Assembly: GCA_021730165.1 (NCBI GenBank)
Contig: CP072535.1
Span: forward strand, 124,001 to 188,000
DNA from: Candidatus Vesicomyidisocius sp. Pext_18_S21
GTDB taxonomy: Bacteria; Pseudomonadota; Gammaproteobacteria; PS1; Pseudothioglobaceae
Direction: 5' to 3'
Length of the DNA: 64,000 nucleotides
This document shows, piece after piece, positions 18,057 to 28,581 of this stretch; the first letter of the stretch is position 1; each line of letters opens with the position of its first letter. The notes under the pieces are model-generated. The model did not search any database. It worked only from the letters and a program-made list of their open reading frames with translations, and was not told where the DNA came from. A program made the translations under genes and the position numbers.

Positions 18057-19325
18057 ATGAGTTTTTCTAAATTAGGTTTATCTGATTCAATTCTTAAAGC
18101 TATCGAGCAGAAAGGATATAGTAAGCCATCACCAATACAAAATCAATCAATACCTGTTATTTTGAATGGTAAGGATGTTATGGTAGCTGCACAAACGGGA
18201 ACGGGAAAAACAGCATGTTTTGCCTTGCCTATTCTTGAAATATTATCCAAAAAAAAACCTACAAAATCCAATCAGGTTCGTACATTGATTCTAACGCCTA
18301 CGCGTGAATTAGCTATACAAGTTAATGATAGTGTAACGACTTATGGTAAGTATTTACCTCTTAAATCAAGTGTGGTGTTTGGCGGTGTGAAGATTAATCC
18401 ACAAATGCAAAAATTATGTTCAGGGGTTGATATTCTAGTCGCTACACCAGGTAGGTTATTAGATTTGTATTCTCAAAATTCTGTGAAATTTGATATGCTA
18501 GAAATAGTTGTATTTGATGAAGCAGATAGAATGTTAGATATGGGATTTATTAACGATATTAAGAGAATTTTAAAGATTTTACCGTTAAAAAAGCAAACAC
18601 TCATGTTTTCAGCTACTTTTTCTAATAAGATTCTAACATTAGCAAAAAGTTTGGTTAACAATCCTGTAGAAATATCAATTACTCCGATAAATTCTACCGT
18701 TAAAGCAATAAAGCAATGGATTCATCCTGTTGATAAATCTAAAAAACATGCATTATTAACTCATCTTATTCAAGAACATAATTGGCGCCAGGTTCTAGTG
18801 TTTAGTCGCACGAAATATGGTGCAAATCGTATTGTCAATCAATTAGAAAAGAAAAAGATTAGAGCAACTGCGATTCATAGTAATAAAAGTCAGAGTGCGC
18901 GTACAAGAGCTTTGTTAGACTTTAAAAATCATGAAGTGAACGTATTAGTGGCAACCGATATTGCTGCAAGAGGTATTGAAATTTATCAATTACCACATGT
19001 TATTAATTTTGATTTACCATATGTGCCAGAAGATTATGTACATCGTATTGGTCGTACAGGTCGTGCTGGCTCAAAAGGTGAGGCAATTTCATTAGTTAGT
19101 GCTGATGAAGCTAAGCAATTATTTGATGTTGAACGTTTAATTCAAAATAAATTAGATCGTGTAATTGTAGAAGGTTTTGTTCCAGATCACAACCTGCCAG
19201 AGTCAGGTAAAAAATTACTGTCACCAAAAAATAGAAATTTCAAGAATTCAAAAAGTCGTAATCAACTTAGATATGGCAAAAATAGTAGTTTCAAGAAAAT
19301 AAACTTAACAATGAAAAATTCATAA
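18057..19325 (+). CDS. rhlE: DEAD-box RNA helicase, RhlE type
   Basis: ATP-dependent RNA helicase, probably helping ribosome assembly and mRNA unfolding. All core motifs are visible: Q motif (FSKLGLSDSILKAIEQKGY, PSPIQNQ), motif I AAQTGTGKTA, Ia PTRELAIQ, II DEADRMLDMGF, III SAT, V ATDIAARGIEIYQLPHV and VI HRIGRTGRAG. A basic tail after residue 380 (PKNRNFKNSKSRNQ) should bind RNA. At 422 residues it fits RhlE better than DeaD or SrmB. The small exported-protein gene starts 10 bases downstream and may be cotranscribed. Confidence 0.9.
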   Translation: MSFSKLGLSDSILKAIEQKGYSKPSPIQNQSIPVILNGKDVMVAAQTGTGKTACFALPILEILSKKKPTKSNQVRTLILTPTRELAIQVNDSVTTYGKYLPLKSSVVFGGVKINPQMQKLCSGVDILVATPGRLLDLYSQNSVKFDMLEIVVFDEADRMLDMGFINDIKRILKILPLKKQTLMFSATFSNKILTLAKSLVNNPVEISITPINSTVKAIKQWIHPVDKSKKHALLTHLIQEHNWRQVLVFSRTKYGANRIVNQLEKKKIRATAIHSNKSQSARTRALLDFKNHEVNVLVATDIAARGIEIYQLPHVINFDLPYVPEDYVHRIGRTGRAGSKGEAISLVSADEAKQLFDVERLIQNKLDRVIVEGFVPDHNLPESGKKLLSPKNRNFKNSKSRNQLRYGKNSSFKKINLTMKNS

Positions 19326-19335
19326 GGAAAGTAAC

Positions 19336-19581
19336 ATGAAAATTAAATTAATCACATTTATCATCGTACTATTTTTAACCCCAGTTCATGCTGGATTGTG
19401 GGAGAAAATAACTACAATAGGCGCTAAAATAGTTACACCAACCTCAGAATACTTAATTGAAACGTCAGGCTGGAATATTCGAGTATATGAATGGATTCCT
19501 ACTGATAACCCTAATACACGTTGCTTGTTTGCAGCAGGTTCACAAAAAGGTGGAGTGGCTTGTTACTCAATTAACGATTGA
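19336..19581 (+). CDS. Small exported protein of unknown function
   Basis: An 81-residue protein with a clear signal peptide: MKIK, hydrophobic core LITFIIVLFL and cleavage site PVHA before GLWEKI. The mature part of about 62 residues has two cysteines (RCLFAA and GVACYS) that could form one disulfide in the periplasm, and aromatic motifs SGWNIRVYEWIP. GGAAAG precedes the ATG. It follows the helicase gene by 10 bases and is closed by a 10-bp hairpin that begins within its stop region. I recognise no family. Confidence 0.72.
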   Translation: MKIKLITFIIVLFLTPVHAGLWEKITTIGAKIVTPTSEYLIETSGWNIRVYEWIPTDNPNTRCLFAAGSQKGGVACYSIND

Positions 19582-19604
19582 TAAATAATTAATATATTTA
19601 TCAA
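19578..19604 (+). terminator. Hairpin overlapping the stop of the small exported protein gene
   Basis: Perfect arms TTGATAAATA (19578-19587) and TATTTATCAA (19595-19604) around a 7-base loop; the left arm includes the TGA stop. No long T tract follows on the plus strand, so termination is inferred from position and symmetry. Confidence 0.45.
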
Positions 19605-20040
19605 AAAGCTAATTTATTGCAGATGACTAGAATTGGATTTAATCTTTAATTTTTTCAATAAATATACCAATGATTCTTAATATATTATTGTGATTGTATT
19701 TCGATTACGAATATATAGTGATAAATGCTTCTTATGTTATACTTTATAAGTATAAATATAAATTTATTGAAATAAAATTTTATTTTTTGTTATTTATGGT
19801 GTGTATTTAGTATCAAATTTCTTAATTAAGCAAATTTTAGCCTCTAAGGTTAATAACACTATTCAGTGTTTTATTAACCGTTAAATTCAAGTATTATAAT
19901 TATATTTAATTCGTTTCCATTGTCTAGATGGTATTATTTTTTTGACTTGAGGTATGTTTTTACATTGTGAGTAATAATCATTTGTAATTTATTTATAAAT
20001 CTATCCATTTTTGTATAAGAATTTATAGAAAGTAGTGTTA
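19605..20040. other. Gap between the small exported protein gene and ssrA
   Basis: About 435 AT-rich bases without an open frame. The one structured element is an inverted repeat at 19848-19879: GGTTAATAACACT, loop ATTC, AGTGTTTTATTAACC, 13 pairs with a 2-base bulge. It lies between convergent genes and may end transcription from either side. Confidence 0.45.
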
Positions 20041-20072
20041 AGAACTAATAAATATAAGAACTAATAAATATA
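20041..20072. repeat. Exact tandem duplication of 16 bases beside ssrA
   Basis: AAGAACTAATAAATAT occurs twice head to tail (20041-20056 and 20057-20072), ending 3 bases from the 3' end of tmRNA. It looks like a recent replication-slippage duplication. Confidence 0.85.
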
Positions 20073-20075
20073 AGT

Positions 20076-20422
20076 GGTGGAGATGGCGGGAATTGAACCC
20101 GCGTCCGAAAACTTTCAAACAAGAAGTCTACATGCTTAGCTTGATCTATTTTTGTTAACTACTTACCACCCGATCATCAGGGATGTAAGTAGCGATTTTC
20201 AACAAGTTTTAACCGAATTACGTGAAAAGAATAATCCTAGCGAGTCTGTGAGCGACCGTTATTCTAAAAATACAGACACCTTTTAGATAACGGCTAGCTA
20301 TGCAGCTAGAGCGTAGTTGTTTTCGTTTTCAACTATATTTTATAAGTATATTTTAACGAGTTATCTTAATCCTCGGCATGCATCCTTGAGATCCAACCCC
20401 TCGTCGAAGCCATGTCATCCCC
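20076..20422 (-). ncRNA. ssrA: Transfer-messenger RNA (tmRNA)
   Basis: Rescues stalled ribosomes with SmpB and tags the incomplete protein for degradation. On the minus strand it begins GGGGATGACATGGCTTCGAC and ends with the tRNA-like TTCAATTCCCGCCATCTCC plus an encoded ACCA, 347 bases in all. The tag reading frame is 20298-20330 and encodes ENENNYALAA followed by TAG. Aligned with E. coli (TAGTC-GCA), the resume codon here is GAA after TAGTT, so the first tag residue is Glu rather than Ala. Its promoter lies at the end of tyrS. Confidence 0.96.
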
Positions 20423-20430
20423 AAAACTGT

Positions 20431-20459
20431 ATTATAACACTTTCTTATTGAATTGTCAC
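20431..20459 (-). promoter_or_regulatory. ssrA sigma-70 promoter inside the tyrS 3' end
   Basis: On the minus strand, GTGACA (20454-20459), a 17-base spacer and TATAAT (20431-20436) precede the tmRNA 5' end by 8 bases, ideal sigma-70 geometry. The -35 box lies within the last codons of tyrS, whose stop is at 20445-20447. Confidence 0.8.
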
Positions 20460-21629
20460 TCTTGCGAATTTTCGTTTTCCTACTTGATAAACGTTTTTGC
20501 TAGTTGTTGGTTTAAAGTTTTTGTTTGTGATTTTAATGTTATTGATTTTAACAGCACCTTGTTCAATCATTTGGTATGCGTTTGAGGTACTAAAGCAAAG
20601 TCCACTATCTTTGAGTAAATTAGCAATTTTTATGCCAGCTTTAAAGCTAAATTCATTGATTTTATTAGGCATCTGATTTTTACTAAAACGATTAATAAAA
20701 TTTTGTTGTGCTTGTTTAGCGATATCGATCTTATAGAAGCGAGTAACAATCTCATTAGCTAGGATGAATTTAATATCTCTTGGATTTTTACCCTGTACTA
20801 TTGTTTGTTTTAGATTGGCAATTGCTTCTAAACTTTGGAAACTTAATAATTCAAAATAATGCCACATTAAATCATCAGAAATTGACATAATTTTGCCAAA
20901 CATTTCATCAGGTAAAGCATTAATACCAATGTAGTTATTTAATGATTTTGACATTTTTTGTACGCCGTTTAGTCCTTCTAAAATTGGCATGGTAAGTATG
21001 ACCTGTTGCTCTTGTCCTGCTTGTTTTTGTAGTTCCCTACCTACTAATAAGTTAAATTTTTGGTCAGTGCCGCCTATTTCTACATCGCTTTTTAATTCGA
21101 CAGAATCATTACCTTGAATTAAAGGGTATAAAATTTCGTGGGTAGAAATGGATTGTCCTGATTTGTAACGTTTGGAAAAGTCATCACGTTCTAATATTCT
21201 GGCAATTGTTTGTTTACTTGCAAGTTGGATAAACTCTATCGGCTTCATTTTATCCATCCACTGAAAGTTAAATACAACCTTAGTTTTATTTTTATCCAAG
21301 ATTTTGAATATTTGCTTTGTGTAGCTTCTGGCGTTCTCTTGAACCTGTTTTTTTGAGAGTGGTGGACGAGTTTTACTTTTACCTGTCGGATCGCCAATCA
21401 TAGCCGTGAAATCACCAATTAAAAATAATATTTCATGACCTAAATTTTGTAATTGTTTGAGTTTGTTGATTATAACGGTATGTCCTAAATGTAAGTCAGG
21501 TGTAGTTGGGTCAAAACCTGCTTTAATACGTAGTGGTTTGTCTTTTTTGAGTTTTTTCTTGAGTTCTTGAAATGGTAATATCTCATCAGTGCCACGTGTA
21601 AAAATAGCTAGCGTTTGTTCTATGTTCAA
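20445..21629 (-). CDS. tyrS: Tyrosyl-tRNA synthetase
   Basis: Class I synthetase charging tRNA-Tyr. The HIGH-type motif is HLGHT near residue 47, the activation loop is KMSKS near residue 230, and the C-terminal S4-like RNA-binding domain runs from about residue 330 ([12 protein letters not shown]). At 394 residues and with [14 protein letters not shown] it resembles the TyrZ-like branch found in many gammaproteobacteria. It starts 5 bases after proA ends and is followed by ssrA. Confidence 0.96.
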   Translation of the reverse strand: MNIEQTLAIFTRGTDEILPFQELKKKLKKDKPLRIKAGFDPTTPDLHLGHTVIINKLKQLQNLGHEILFLIGDFTAMIGDPTGKSKTRPPLSKKQVQENARSYTKQIFKILDKNKTKVVFNFQWMDKMKPIEFIQLASKQTIARILERDDFSKRYKSGQSISTHEILYPLIQGNDSVELKSDVEIGGTDQKFNLLVGRELQKQAGQEQQVILTMPILEGLNGVQKMSKSLNNYIGINALPDEMFGKIMSISDDLMWHYFELLSFQSLEAIANLKQTIVQGKNPRDIKFILANEIVTRFYKIDIAKQAQQNFINRFSKNQMPNKINEFSFKAGIKIANLLKDSGLCFSTSNAYQMIEQGAVKINNIKITNKNFKPTTSKNVYQVGKRKFARVTIQ

Positions 21630-21634
21630 AACTT

Positions 21635-22894
21635 TTATTGTCTGATATGCCCGTCACCTAGGACGATAAACTTTTGTGAAGTCAATCCTTCTAAACCAAC
21701 AGGGCCTCGTACATGGAGTTTATCAGTACTAATGCCGATTTCTCCACCTAGACCATATTCAAAACCATCAGCAAAGCAGGTGGAGGCGTTAATCATGACC
21801 GATGAGGAGTTTACTTCTGTAATAAAACGACGTGAACGAGTATAGTTTTCACTCACAATTGATTCAGTGTGGTTTGAGCTATATTTATCAATATGTTTAA
21901 TGGCTTCACTCATTGAGTCAACAATACGAATAGATAAAATTGCATCTAAATATTCTGTCTTCCAATCTTCTTTAGTGGCTGAAATGATTCTATTTGATAG
22001 TTTTACAGTTTTTGAACAGCCTCGTAATTCCACTCCTTTTGCTAAGTATTGTGTAATTAGTTTTGGCAATATTTTATCTACTACTGATCTGTGTACTAAT
22101 AATGTCTCAGTAGCATTGCACACACCATAACGGCGAGTTTTGGCATTAAAGGCAATGCTAATAGCTTTTTGTGTATCAGCATCTTTATCGATATAAGTAT
22201 GACAAATACCATCTAAATGTTTGATAATAGGTACTTTGGCGCTGTTACTAATAGCTTTAAGTAGGCCTTTACCACCTCTAGGGATAATAGCATCAACATA
22301 ATCACTTGCTTTGACTAGCTCAATAACAGCTTTACGATCTTGAGTGTTAATAAGTTGAGCACAATTTTCATTAAGTCCTGCTTGTATTATACTTTGTTTG
22401 ACACAGGTATACAGAGCATGATTAGAATGAACAGTTTCTGATCCTCCACGTAGGATGATACTATTTCCTGATTTTAAACAAAGTGCTACTGCATCAATTG
22501 TAACATTAGGTCTAGATTCATAAATAACACCTATTACACCAAGTGATACGCGCATTTTGCCTACTTGGATGCCACTTACTTGGTATTTTAAATCTGTAAT
22601 TTCACCAATAGGGTCTGCTAGATTGACAATTTGATTTAAGCTTTTAATAATGTTATTAAGACGTATATTATCAAGCATCAGTCTATCAAGTAGTGCTATG
22701 TTTAGTCCCTTATTTTTGCTATTAGCAAGGTCTTTTTCATTGGCTTTAAGAATACTAGTTCTATTTTGGTCAATTTGATTGGCGATATTGATTAGTGCAT
22801 TATTCTTAGCTACTGTTGTAGCACTACGCAATGTTTTTGCAGCGTTTTTTGCATTTTTACCTAATAGGGTAATTAGATTTTTTATTGAGTCCAT
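21635..22894 (-). CDS. proA: Gamma-glutamyl phosphate reductase
   Basis: NADPH-dependent reduction of glutamyl phosphate to glutamate semialdehyde in proline synthesis. Aldehyde-dehydrogenase fold with the catalytic cysteine in [25 protein letters not shown] for phosphate binding, and the C-terminal signature [20 protein letters not shown]. Length 419 is normal. It overlaps holA by 13 bases; proB, its usual operon partner, is not adjacent. Confidence 0.97.
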   Translation of the reverse strand: MDSIKNLITLLGKNAKNAAKTLRSATTVAKNNALINIANQIDQNRTSILKANEKDLANSKNKGLNIALLDRLMLDNIRLNNIIKSLNQIVNLADPIGEITDLKYQVSGIQVGKMRVSLGVIGVIYESRPNVTIDAVALCLKSGNSIILRGGSETVHSNHALYTCVKQSIIQAGLNENCAQLINTQDRKAVIELVKASDYVDAIIPRGGKGLLKAISNSAKVPIIKHLDGICHTYIDKDADTQKAISIAFNAKTRRYGVCNATETLLVHRSVVDKILPKLITQYLAKGVELRGCSKTVKLSNRIISATKEDWKTEYLDAILSIRIVDSMSEAIKHIDKYSSNHTESIVSENYTRSRRFITEVNSSSVMINASTCFADGFEYGLGGEIGISTDKLHVRGPVGLEGLTSQKFIVLGDGHIRQ

Positions 22895-23901
22895 TGTATT
22901 TCCCCAGCTAAACTTAATAATAATGTATGTAGTTCATCAATTACATTGAGATTATCCATGTTTTTGATTGAACGGTCAATACGTCCTAGTGATAATAATA
23001 TTTTTTGAAAGTGCTGATAAGAATGGTTCTTTAATGCATTGGTAATAATAGGTTTTCTTGTATTCCAAACTTGATGGTTTTGCAAAACTTTATTAGTGTC
23101 TTTAACTTGTCTAAGCTCAATTGACATTTCAGTTATTGATTTAATTTCTAGGTATAAAGCATGGCTTAGTTGAATTGGCATGATTGTATTAGAGATTAAA
23201 GTTTGATAAATTTTATTAACCTGGTTACTATTACCAAGTAAAGCTGCATCAATTAAATCATAAATGGTGTATTTAGATTGTTGATTAGCTTGTTTAAGAT
23301 ATTCTTGAGTATTAATTTTGCCATTTGGGTAGGCTATTTTTAGTTTTTGAATTGCTTGCATAGAAGCAGTCAAATTACCCTCTGTGCAAAAAGCGATATT
23401 TTGTGCAATTTCTGTATTATCCTTAAGCCCTAATTCTGCCATTTGTTTTGTAATCCAACTAACTAAATTATTATTTTGTACTTCAAAATGCTGGATAATA
23501 CTACCAGTTTGTTCTAGTATTTTGAACCATTTGCTTTTTTGTTGTGCTATGTTTAATTTTTCAGTAGATATAATTAATAAAATATCATTGGGTAAAGTGC
23601 TGACAATTTCAACTAGGTTATTAGTACCTTTAACACCAAATTTACCTGTTTTTAATCGGCATTCAATAATACGTTTTGGTGAAAAAAGTGAGGCAGTTGA
23701 GACTTCTTTAAAAATTTGATTCCAGTCAAAGTTGCTATTAATTTCAAAACTTATTTTTTCATCAAATTTTTTTTGTTTTGCTGCTTTTTTTATTTGTGCT
23801 AAACTTTTTTCAATGAGCAATATTTCAGCACCAAAAACAAAATAAACGGAATCAAGTTTGTTGGCTAGTTGAATATTAAGTTGTTGAGGTCTAATTTTCA
23901 T
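22882..23901 (-). CDS. holA: DNA polymerase III subunit delta
   Basis: Opens the beta sliding clamp within the clamp-loader complex. It starts [26 protein letters not shown] and continues [13 protein letters not shown], the conserved N-terminal beta-interacting region; [16 protein letters not shown] and [14 protein letters not shown] mark the middle and collar domains. Length 339 agrees with E. coli HolA. It lies between lptE and proA with overlaps of 11 and 13 bases. The lptE-holA pair is conserved in gammaproteobacteria and supports both calls. Confidence 0.93.
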   Translation of the reverse strand: MKIRPQQLNIQLANKLDSVYFVFGAEILLIEKSLAQIKKAAKQKKFDEKISFEINSNFDWNQIFKEVSTASLFSPKRIIECRLKTGKFGVKGTNNLVEIVSTLPNDILLIISTEKLNIAQQKSKWFKILEQTGSIIQHFEVQNNNLVSWITKQMAELGLKDNTEIAQNIAFCTEGNLTASMQAIQKLKIAYPNGKINTQEYLKQANQQSKYTIYDLIDAALLGNSNQVNKIYQTLISNTIMPIQLSHALYLEIKSITEMSIELRQVKDTNKVLQNHQVWNTRKPIITNALKNHSYQHFQKILLSLGRIDRSIKNMDNLNVIDELHTLLLSLAGEIQWTQ

Positions 23902-24343
23902 TAAGTTTGTATAATCTTCTTAATAGTTGTTTGATAATTAAACGGCGTAATTGTTGGTAACCTTCTTCAATTTGAAGTCTATTTGCTTGGTATGCATCTA
24001 TTTTACTCAAGTACGTGTTAGCACTGAAAGTTTTAGATAGCAATAGTTTTTTTTTATGATTAAATACTTTAATAGGTATGTTTAGGTTTAATATATAGCT
24101 ACTAGTTTCATTACTTGAAGTATATGAAACAGTTCGTTGATTTTGATTTTCAATACCTACTTGAATAACTAGAGTTTTATGTAAATTTTGATTAAAATGT
24201 TTTTGCAATTCATTAGCAAAAATATTATTATGGTTACTGGTGATAGAGGCATTTATTGTTAAATTTGTATATGGTGTATGAAATCCACAAGAACTAAGGA
24301 TCGTCACCATAATAATAGTAGCTAATAAGTTGATTTTTAACAT
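23891..24343 (-). CDS. lptE: LPS-assembly lipoprotein LptE
   Basis: Outer-membrane lipoprotein that plugs the LptD barrel and helps insert lipopolysaccharide. The signal peptide MLKINLLATIIMVTI ends in lipobox LSSC with lipidated Cys at residue 19, followed by GFHTPY, typical of LptE. The rest is short (150 residues) with alternating strands and a C-terminal helix rich in R and L. Presence of LptE implies an LPS-bearing outer membrane; kdsD in this window agrees. leuS, often upstream, is absent; a divergent ftsH is there instead. Confidence 0.88.
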   Translation of the reverse strand: MLKINLLATIIMVTILSSCGFHTPYTNLTINASITSNHNNIFANELQKHFNQNLHKTLVIQVGIENQNQRTVSYTSSNETSSYILNLNIPIKVFNHKKKLLLSKTFSANTYLSKIDAYQANRLQIEEGYQQLRRLIIKQLLRRLYKLNEN

Positions 24344-24411
24344 GATTCAAAAGTATTGATTTAACGTAAGTTAAGAATTATGGCAGAATTTTAATTTATT
24401 TGTAGATAAAC

Positions 24412-24441
24412 CTTGAAAAAACGTTATTGGACCCATATACT
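24412..24441 (+). promoter_or_regulatory. ftsH promoter with overlapping sigma-32 and sigma-70 elements
   Basis: CTTGAAA (24412-24418) and CCCATAT (24432-24438) are 13 bases apart, matching the sigma-32 heat-shock consensus. The same bases contain TTGAAA (24413-24418), a 17-base spacer and TATACT (24436-24441), a good sigma-70 promoter. It lies 51 bases before the ftsH ATG. FtsH is a known heat-shock protein. Confidence 0.78.
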
Positions 24442-24491
24442 AATCATTGCAAATAGTCATTCTCTTATTTTTTATTATATTTTGTAACATT

Positions 24492-26414
24492 ATGTTTAAG
24501 AATTTATTACTTTGGTTGATTTTGGGTGGTGTCCTTACTTCGATTTTTAGTCAATCTCAGATGGGTGATCAGAAAAATGACATTACTTATTCTCAATTTA
24601 TTCAAAATGTTAAGCAAGGTGCTGTATCTCAAGTAACGATTGCTGGTAGCAATATTACTGGAGTGGGGACTAGCGGTGAACAATTTGTAACATATAGTCC
24701 AGGTGATTTAGGTTTGATGGGTGATTTATTGAATAACGGTGTTAATGTAGTTGCTAAATCACCTGAAAAAGAAGGATTTTTCAAACAATTAATTATCTCT
24801 TTAGCTCCTATTTTATTATTAATTGGTGTGGTTCTTTATACTATGAAAGGTGCTGGTGGTGCGATGGGGGGAAAAAACCCAATGAGTTTTGGCAAATCTA
24901 AAGCACGTCTTATTACTAAGGATGAGTCTAACATTACTTTTGATGATGTAGCAGGTGTTGATGAGGCTAAGGATGATGTGAGTGAACTTGTAGATTTTTT
25001 ATCAGATCCTGGTAAATTCACTAAAGTAGGCGGAAAGATTCCTAAAGGGGTGCTTTTAGTAGGCCCTCCAGGGACAGGAAAAACCCTATTAGCCAAAGCG
25101 ATTGCAGGTGAAGCTGATGTACCATTTTTCTTTATTTCGGGTTCTGATTTTGTAGAAATGTTTGTAGGTGTTGGTGCATCACGTGTTCGTGATATGTTTG
25201 ACCAAGCAAAGAAAAATGCACCTTGTATCATCTTTATTGATGAAATTGATGCTGTAGGACGCCAACGTGGTGCTGGTATGGGTGGTGGTCATGATGAACG
25301 TGAACAAACACTCAATCAAATGTTGGTTGAAATGGATGGTTTTGAGGGTTCTGAAGGTGTTATTGTTATTGCAGCCACTAATAGACCAGATGTTTTAGAC
25401 CCTGCTTTGTTAAGACCAGGTCGTTTTGATCGTCAAGTTATCGTGGGTTTGCCTGATATTAATGGCCGTAATGCGATTTTAAAAATACACATGCGTAAAT
25501 TACCTATTGCAAAAAATGTTAAATCAATTAATATTGCTAAAGGAACACCAGGATTTTCTGGTGCAGATTTGGCTAATTTGACTAATGAATCTGCGTTAAT
25601 TGCAGCAAGAAAAGATAAAAAATTAGTTGGTATGCAAGAGTTTGAAAAAGCTAAAGATAAAATTATGATGGGTTCTGAACGAAAATCTATGGCAATGGAT
25701 GAATCTGAAAAAGAAATGACAGCTTATCATGAAGCAGGACATGCTATTGTAGGTAGATTAGTACCTGAACATGATCCTGTTTATAAAGTAAGTATTATTC
25801 CAAGAGGAAGAGCATTAGGGGTGACTATGTTCTTACCAGAAAAAGATAGCTATAGTATTTCTAAGCGTAAATTAAATTCTCAAGTAGCATCACTTTTTGG
25901 TGGACGTATTGCAGAAGAATTAATCTATGGTGTAGATAGAGTAACAACTGGCGCAAGTAATGATATTGAGCGAGCAACAGAAATTGCACATAAAATGGTA
26001 AAACAATGGGGCATGTCTGAGGTATTAGGACCTTTATCATATGGTGAAGAGGAAGGTGAAGTATTTTTAGGTCGACAAGTCACCAAACACAAGCATATTT
26101 CAGAGGATACATTTAGAACTATTGATATTGAAATTCGTAAGATTGTTGATAGTAATTACCAAATAGCTTTAAAGATTTTAAAAAGTAATAAAGATATCTT
26201 ACTTGAAATGACTAGGGCTCTTATGGAATTTGAAACTATTGATAAAGAACAGATTGATGATCTGATGAACAGAAAACCAATACGTGAATCGGCTGTTGTT
26301 ATTGATTCTAATGTCGCTTCTACTGAATTAGGATCAGGAGCTATGTTTGATGGTAGTAACCAAAATTCTGATGAAAAACCATTAAATAAGGGTTCTACTG
26401 AACAGGTCGCTTAA
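24492..26414 (+). CDS. ftsH: ATP-dependent zinc metalloprotease FtsH
   Basis: Membrane-bound AAA protease that degrades misassembled membrane proteins and regulators such as LpxC and sigma-32. Two N-terminal membrane segments ([16 protein letters not shown] and [15 protein letters not shown]) flank a periplasmic domain; then Walker A GPPGTGKT near residue 195, Walker [15 protein letters not shown] region [19 protein letters not shown] and zinc site HEAGH near residue 415. I start it at ATG 24492 (640 residues), where MFKNLLLWL aligns with FtsH; an upstream in-frame start would add 15 unmatched residues and overlap the leader. Followed by folP and glmM, the classic order. Confidence 0.97.
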   Translation: MFKNLLLWLILGGVLTSIFSQSQMGDQKNDITYSQFIQNVKQGAVSQVTIAGSNITGVGTSGEQFVTYSPGDLGLMGDLLNNGVNVVAKSPEKEGFFKQLIISLAPILLLIGVVLYTMKGAGGAMGGKNPMSFGKSKARLITKDESNITFDDVAGVDEAKDDVSELVDFLSDPGKFTKVGGKIPKGVLLVGPPGTGKTLLAKAIAGEADVPFFFISGSDFVEMFVGVGASRVRDMFDQAKKNAPCIIFIDEIDAVGRQRGAGMGGGHDEREQTLNQMLVEMDGFEGSEGVIVIAATNRPDVLDPALLRPGRFDRQVIVGLPDINGRNAILKIHMRKLPIAKNVKSINIAKGTPGFSGADLANLTNESALIAARKDKKLVGMQEFEKAKDKIMMGSERKSMAMDESEKEMTAYHEAGHAIVGRLVPEHDPVYKVSIIPRGRALGVTMFLPEKDSYSISKRKLNSQVASLFGGRIAEELIYGVDRVTTGASNDIERATEIAHKMVKQWGMSEVLGPLSYGEEEGEVFLGRQVTKHKHISEDTFRTIDIEIRKIVDSNYQIALKILKSNKDILLEMTRALMEFETIDKEQIDDLMNRKPIRESAVVIDSNVASTELGSGAMFDGSNQNSDEKPLNKGSTEQVA

Positions 26415-26450
26415 TTTTTTTGTTTTTGAATATTATTCAATCACATAATA

Positions 26451-27254
26451 GTGCATTCATCTAATGTAATGATTATGGGTGTTCTTAATATAACACCTGA
26501 TTCATTTTCAGATGGTAATCAATACTTTGCTATTGATCGTGCCATTAGTTACGCTAAATTGATGATTGATCAAGGTGCTGATATAATTGATATTGGTGGT
26601 GAATCAACCAGACCAAATGCACTACAAGTATCAATTGATGACGAAATTAGTCGTGTTATTCCTGTTATTAAAGTATTATCTAAGTTAGGTAGTGTGCCAA
26701 TTTCTATTGATACTTCACAAGCAAAAATTATGCAGCTTGCTATTGAAGCAGGAGCAAGTATGATTAATGATGTACGTGCTTTACAAGCTAAATCTTCCCT
26801 TGAAGTAGTAGCATCAAGTGATAAGGATGTGTGTCTTATGCATATGAAAGGTAGTCCTAAAACTATGCAAAATAATCCTATTTATACTGATGTTATTGAT
26901 GAGATAAAATATTTCTTTGATCAAAGAATTGAAGACTGTATTAGTGCTGGTATTGACCAAAATAAGATTATTCTAGATCCGGGTTTTGGCTTTGGTAAAA
27001 CACTTAATCATAATTTTGAAATTTTACGTCGTCTTGACGAGTTTCAAAGTTTTGGCTTGAGAATTTTAGTAGGTATGTCACGTAAATCAATGATTGGCAA
27101 TATTCTTAATAATAGAAACATAGATGGAAGAATGATTGGTAGTATAACTACCGCTATAATAGCATTTCAAAATGGTGCAAATATTATTCGTGTGCATGAT
27201 GTTTTAGATACTAAAGATGCATTTAAGATTTTACAAAGTGTAGTAGGAGATTAA
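26451..27254 (+). CDS. folP: Dihydropteroate synthase
   Basis: Condenses p-aminobenzoate with dihydropterin pyrophosphate in folate synthesis; target of sulfonamides. Conserved loops: [49 protein letters not shown] and the final IIRVHDV. Length 267 with a GTG start at 26451; internal ATGs at 26469 and 26475 are possible but would remove the strand before the first loop. It lies 36 bases after ftsH and 1 base before glmM. Confidence 0.96.
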   Translation: MHSSNVMIMGVLNITPDSFSDGNQYFAIDRAISYAKLMIDQGADIIDIGGESTRPNALQVSIDDEISRVIPVIKVLSKLGSVPISIDTSQAKIMQLAIEAGASMINDVRALQAKSSLEVVASSDKDVCLMHMKGSPKTMQNNPIYTDVIDEIKYFFDQRIEDCISAGIDQNKIILDPGFGFGKTLNHNFEILRRLDEFQSFGLRILVGMSRKSMIGNILNNRNIDGRMIGSITTAIIAFQNGANIIRVHDVLDTKDAFKILQSVVGD

Positions 27255-27255
27255 G

Positions 27256-28581
27256 TTGGATAATTATTTTGGTACTGATGGTATACGTGGTAAGGTAGGT
27301 ATAGAGCCAATTACCGCTGATTTTTTCTTAAAATTAGGTTGGTCAGTCGGCTCAGTATTAGCCAAACAAGGAAAAGCTAGTGTTATTATTGGTAAGGACA
27401 CCCGTATATCTGGTTATTTATTTGAATCTGCGCTTGAGGCAGGATTTCTATCTGCTGGTGTTGATGTGGGCTTGTTAGGACCTATGCCAACGCCAGCAGT
27501 TGCATATTTAACACAAACTTATAATGCCAGTGCTGGAGTAGTAATTAGTGCTTCACATAACCATTTTCAAGATAATGGTGTAAAGTTTTTTTCTGCTAAA
27601 GGCCTAAAATTTAGTGGTCAAGACCAAATTGCAATTGAAAATAAATTAACTAAGCCTATGATAAATGTGACTGCTGATAAAATTGGTAAGGCTTATAGAC
27701 ATGAACAAGCACTTGGGCGTTATATTGAATTTTGTAAATCAACTTTTGATCGAACACAAAGTCTTTTAGGGCTTAATATCATTATTGATTGTGCAAATGG
27801 CGCAACTTATCACATAGCTAGAAGTGTATTTTCAGAATTAGGCGCAAATATTCATATCATTAATAATACACCAGACGGGTTTAATATTAATGAGCATTGT
27901 GGTGCAACTAATACTAAGCATTTACAAGAAGTTGTATTAGAATTAAAGGCGGATTTAGGGATAGCTTTTGATGGAGATGGTGACCGTTTAATAATGGTAG
28001 ATGAAAATGGAGAGTTAGTTGATGGAGATGAACTAATATTTATTATCGCTAAAGCTTGGCAATCTCAAGGTAGGTTGGTTAATAATACAGTTGTCGGAAC
28101 AAAAATGAGCAATCTAGGTATGAGATATGCTCTAAGAGATTTAAATATTCAATTTATTGAGGTTAATGTAGGAGATCGTTTTGTCATGGAGCAAATGCAA
28201 AAAAGTGGATCTATATTAGGAGGCGAAGGTTCAGGACATATTATATGTTTAAATAAGACTACTTCTGGCGACGGTATGATTTCTGCCTTACAAGTATTGG
28301 AAGTACTAGTTAAAAGTCAATCTAGTCTTACTCAGTTAAAACAATCAATGAATAAATACACACAAATTTTAATAAATATCAAAATTCATACACAAATTAA
28401 TTTAGAGAATCACACTAAACTACAACAAGCCCAACTTGAAGTTGAAAAAATGCTTGGTAGTGAAGGAAGGGTAGTGATTCGTGCTTCAGGTACAGAGTCA
28501 TTAATTAGAATAATGGTTGAAGCTAAAAATAAGATTTTTGCTAAAAAAGCCGCTAAAAAGCTATCAAATGTTTTTAAATAG
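27256..28581 (+). CDS. glmM: Phosphoglucosamine mutase
   Basis: Interconverts glucosamine 6- and 1-phosphate, the entry to UDP-GlcNAc for wall and LPS. The start [14 protein letters not shown], phosphoserine loop [14 protein letters not shown], metal loop [13 protein letters not shown], substrate loop [11 protein letters not shown] and final phosphate-binding [15 protein letters not shown] are all present. Length 441. TTG is used as start one base after folP stops; no ATG fits. The operon appears to end here, as over 1 kb without genes follows. Confidence 0.96.
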   Translation: MDNYFGTDGIRGKVGIEPITADFFLKLGWSVGSVLAKQGKASVIIGKDTRISGYLFESALEAGFLSAGVDVGLLGPMPTPAVAYLTQTYNASAGVVISASHNHFQDNGVKFFSAKGLKFSGQDQIAIENKLTKPMINVTADKIGKAYRHEQALGRYIEFCKSTFDRTQSLLGLNIIIDCANGATYHIARSVFSELGANIHIINNTPDGFNINEHCGATNTKHLQEVVLELKADLGIAFDGDGDRLIMVDENGELVDGDELIFIIAKAWQSQGRLVNNTVVGTKMSNLGMRYALRDLNIQFIEVNVGDRFVMEQMQKSGSILGGEGSGHIICLNKTTSGDGMISALQVLEVLVKSQSSLTQLKQSMNKYTQILINIKIHTQINLENHTKLQQAQLEVEKMLGSEGRVVIRASGTESLIRIMVEAKNKIFAKKAAKKLSNVFK

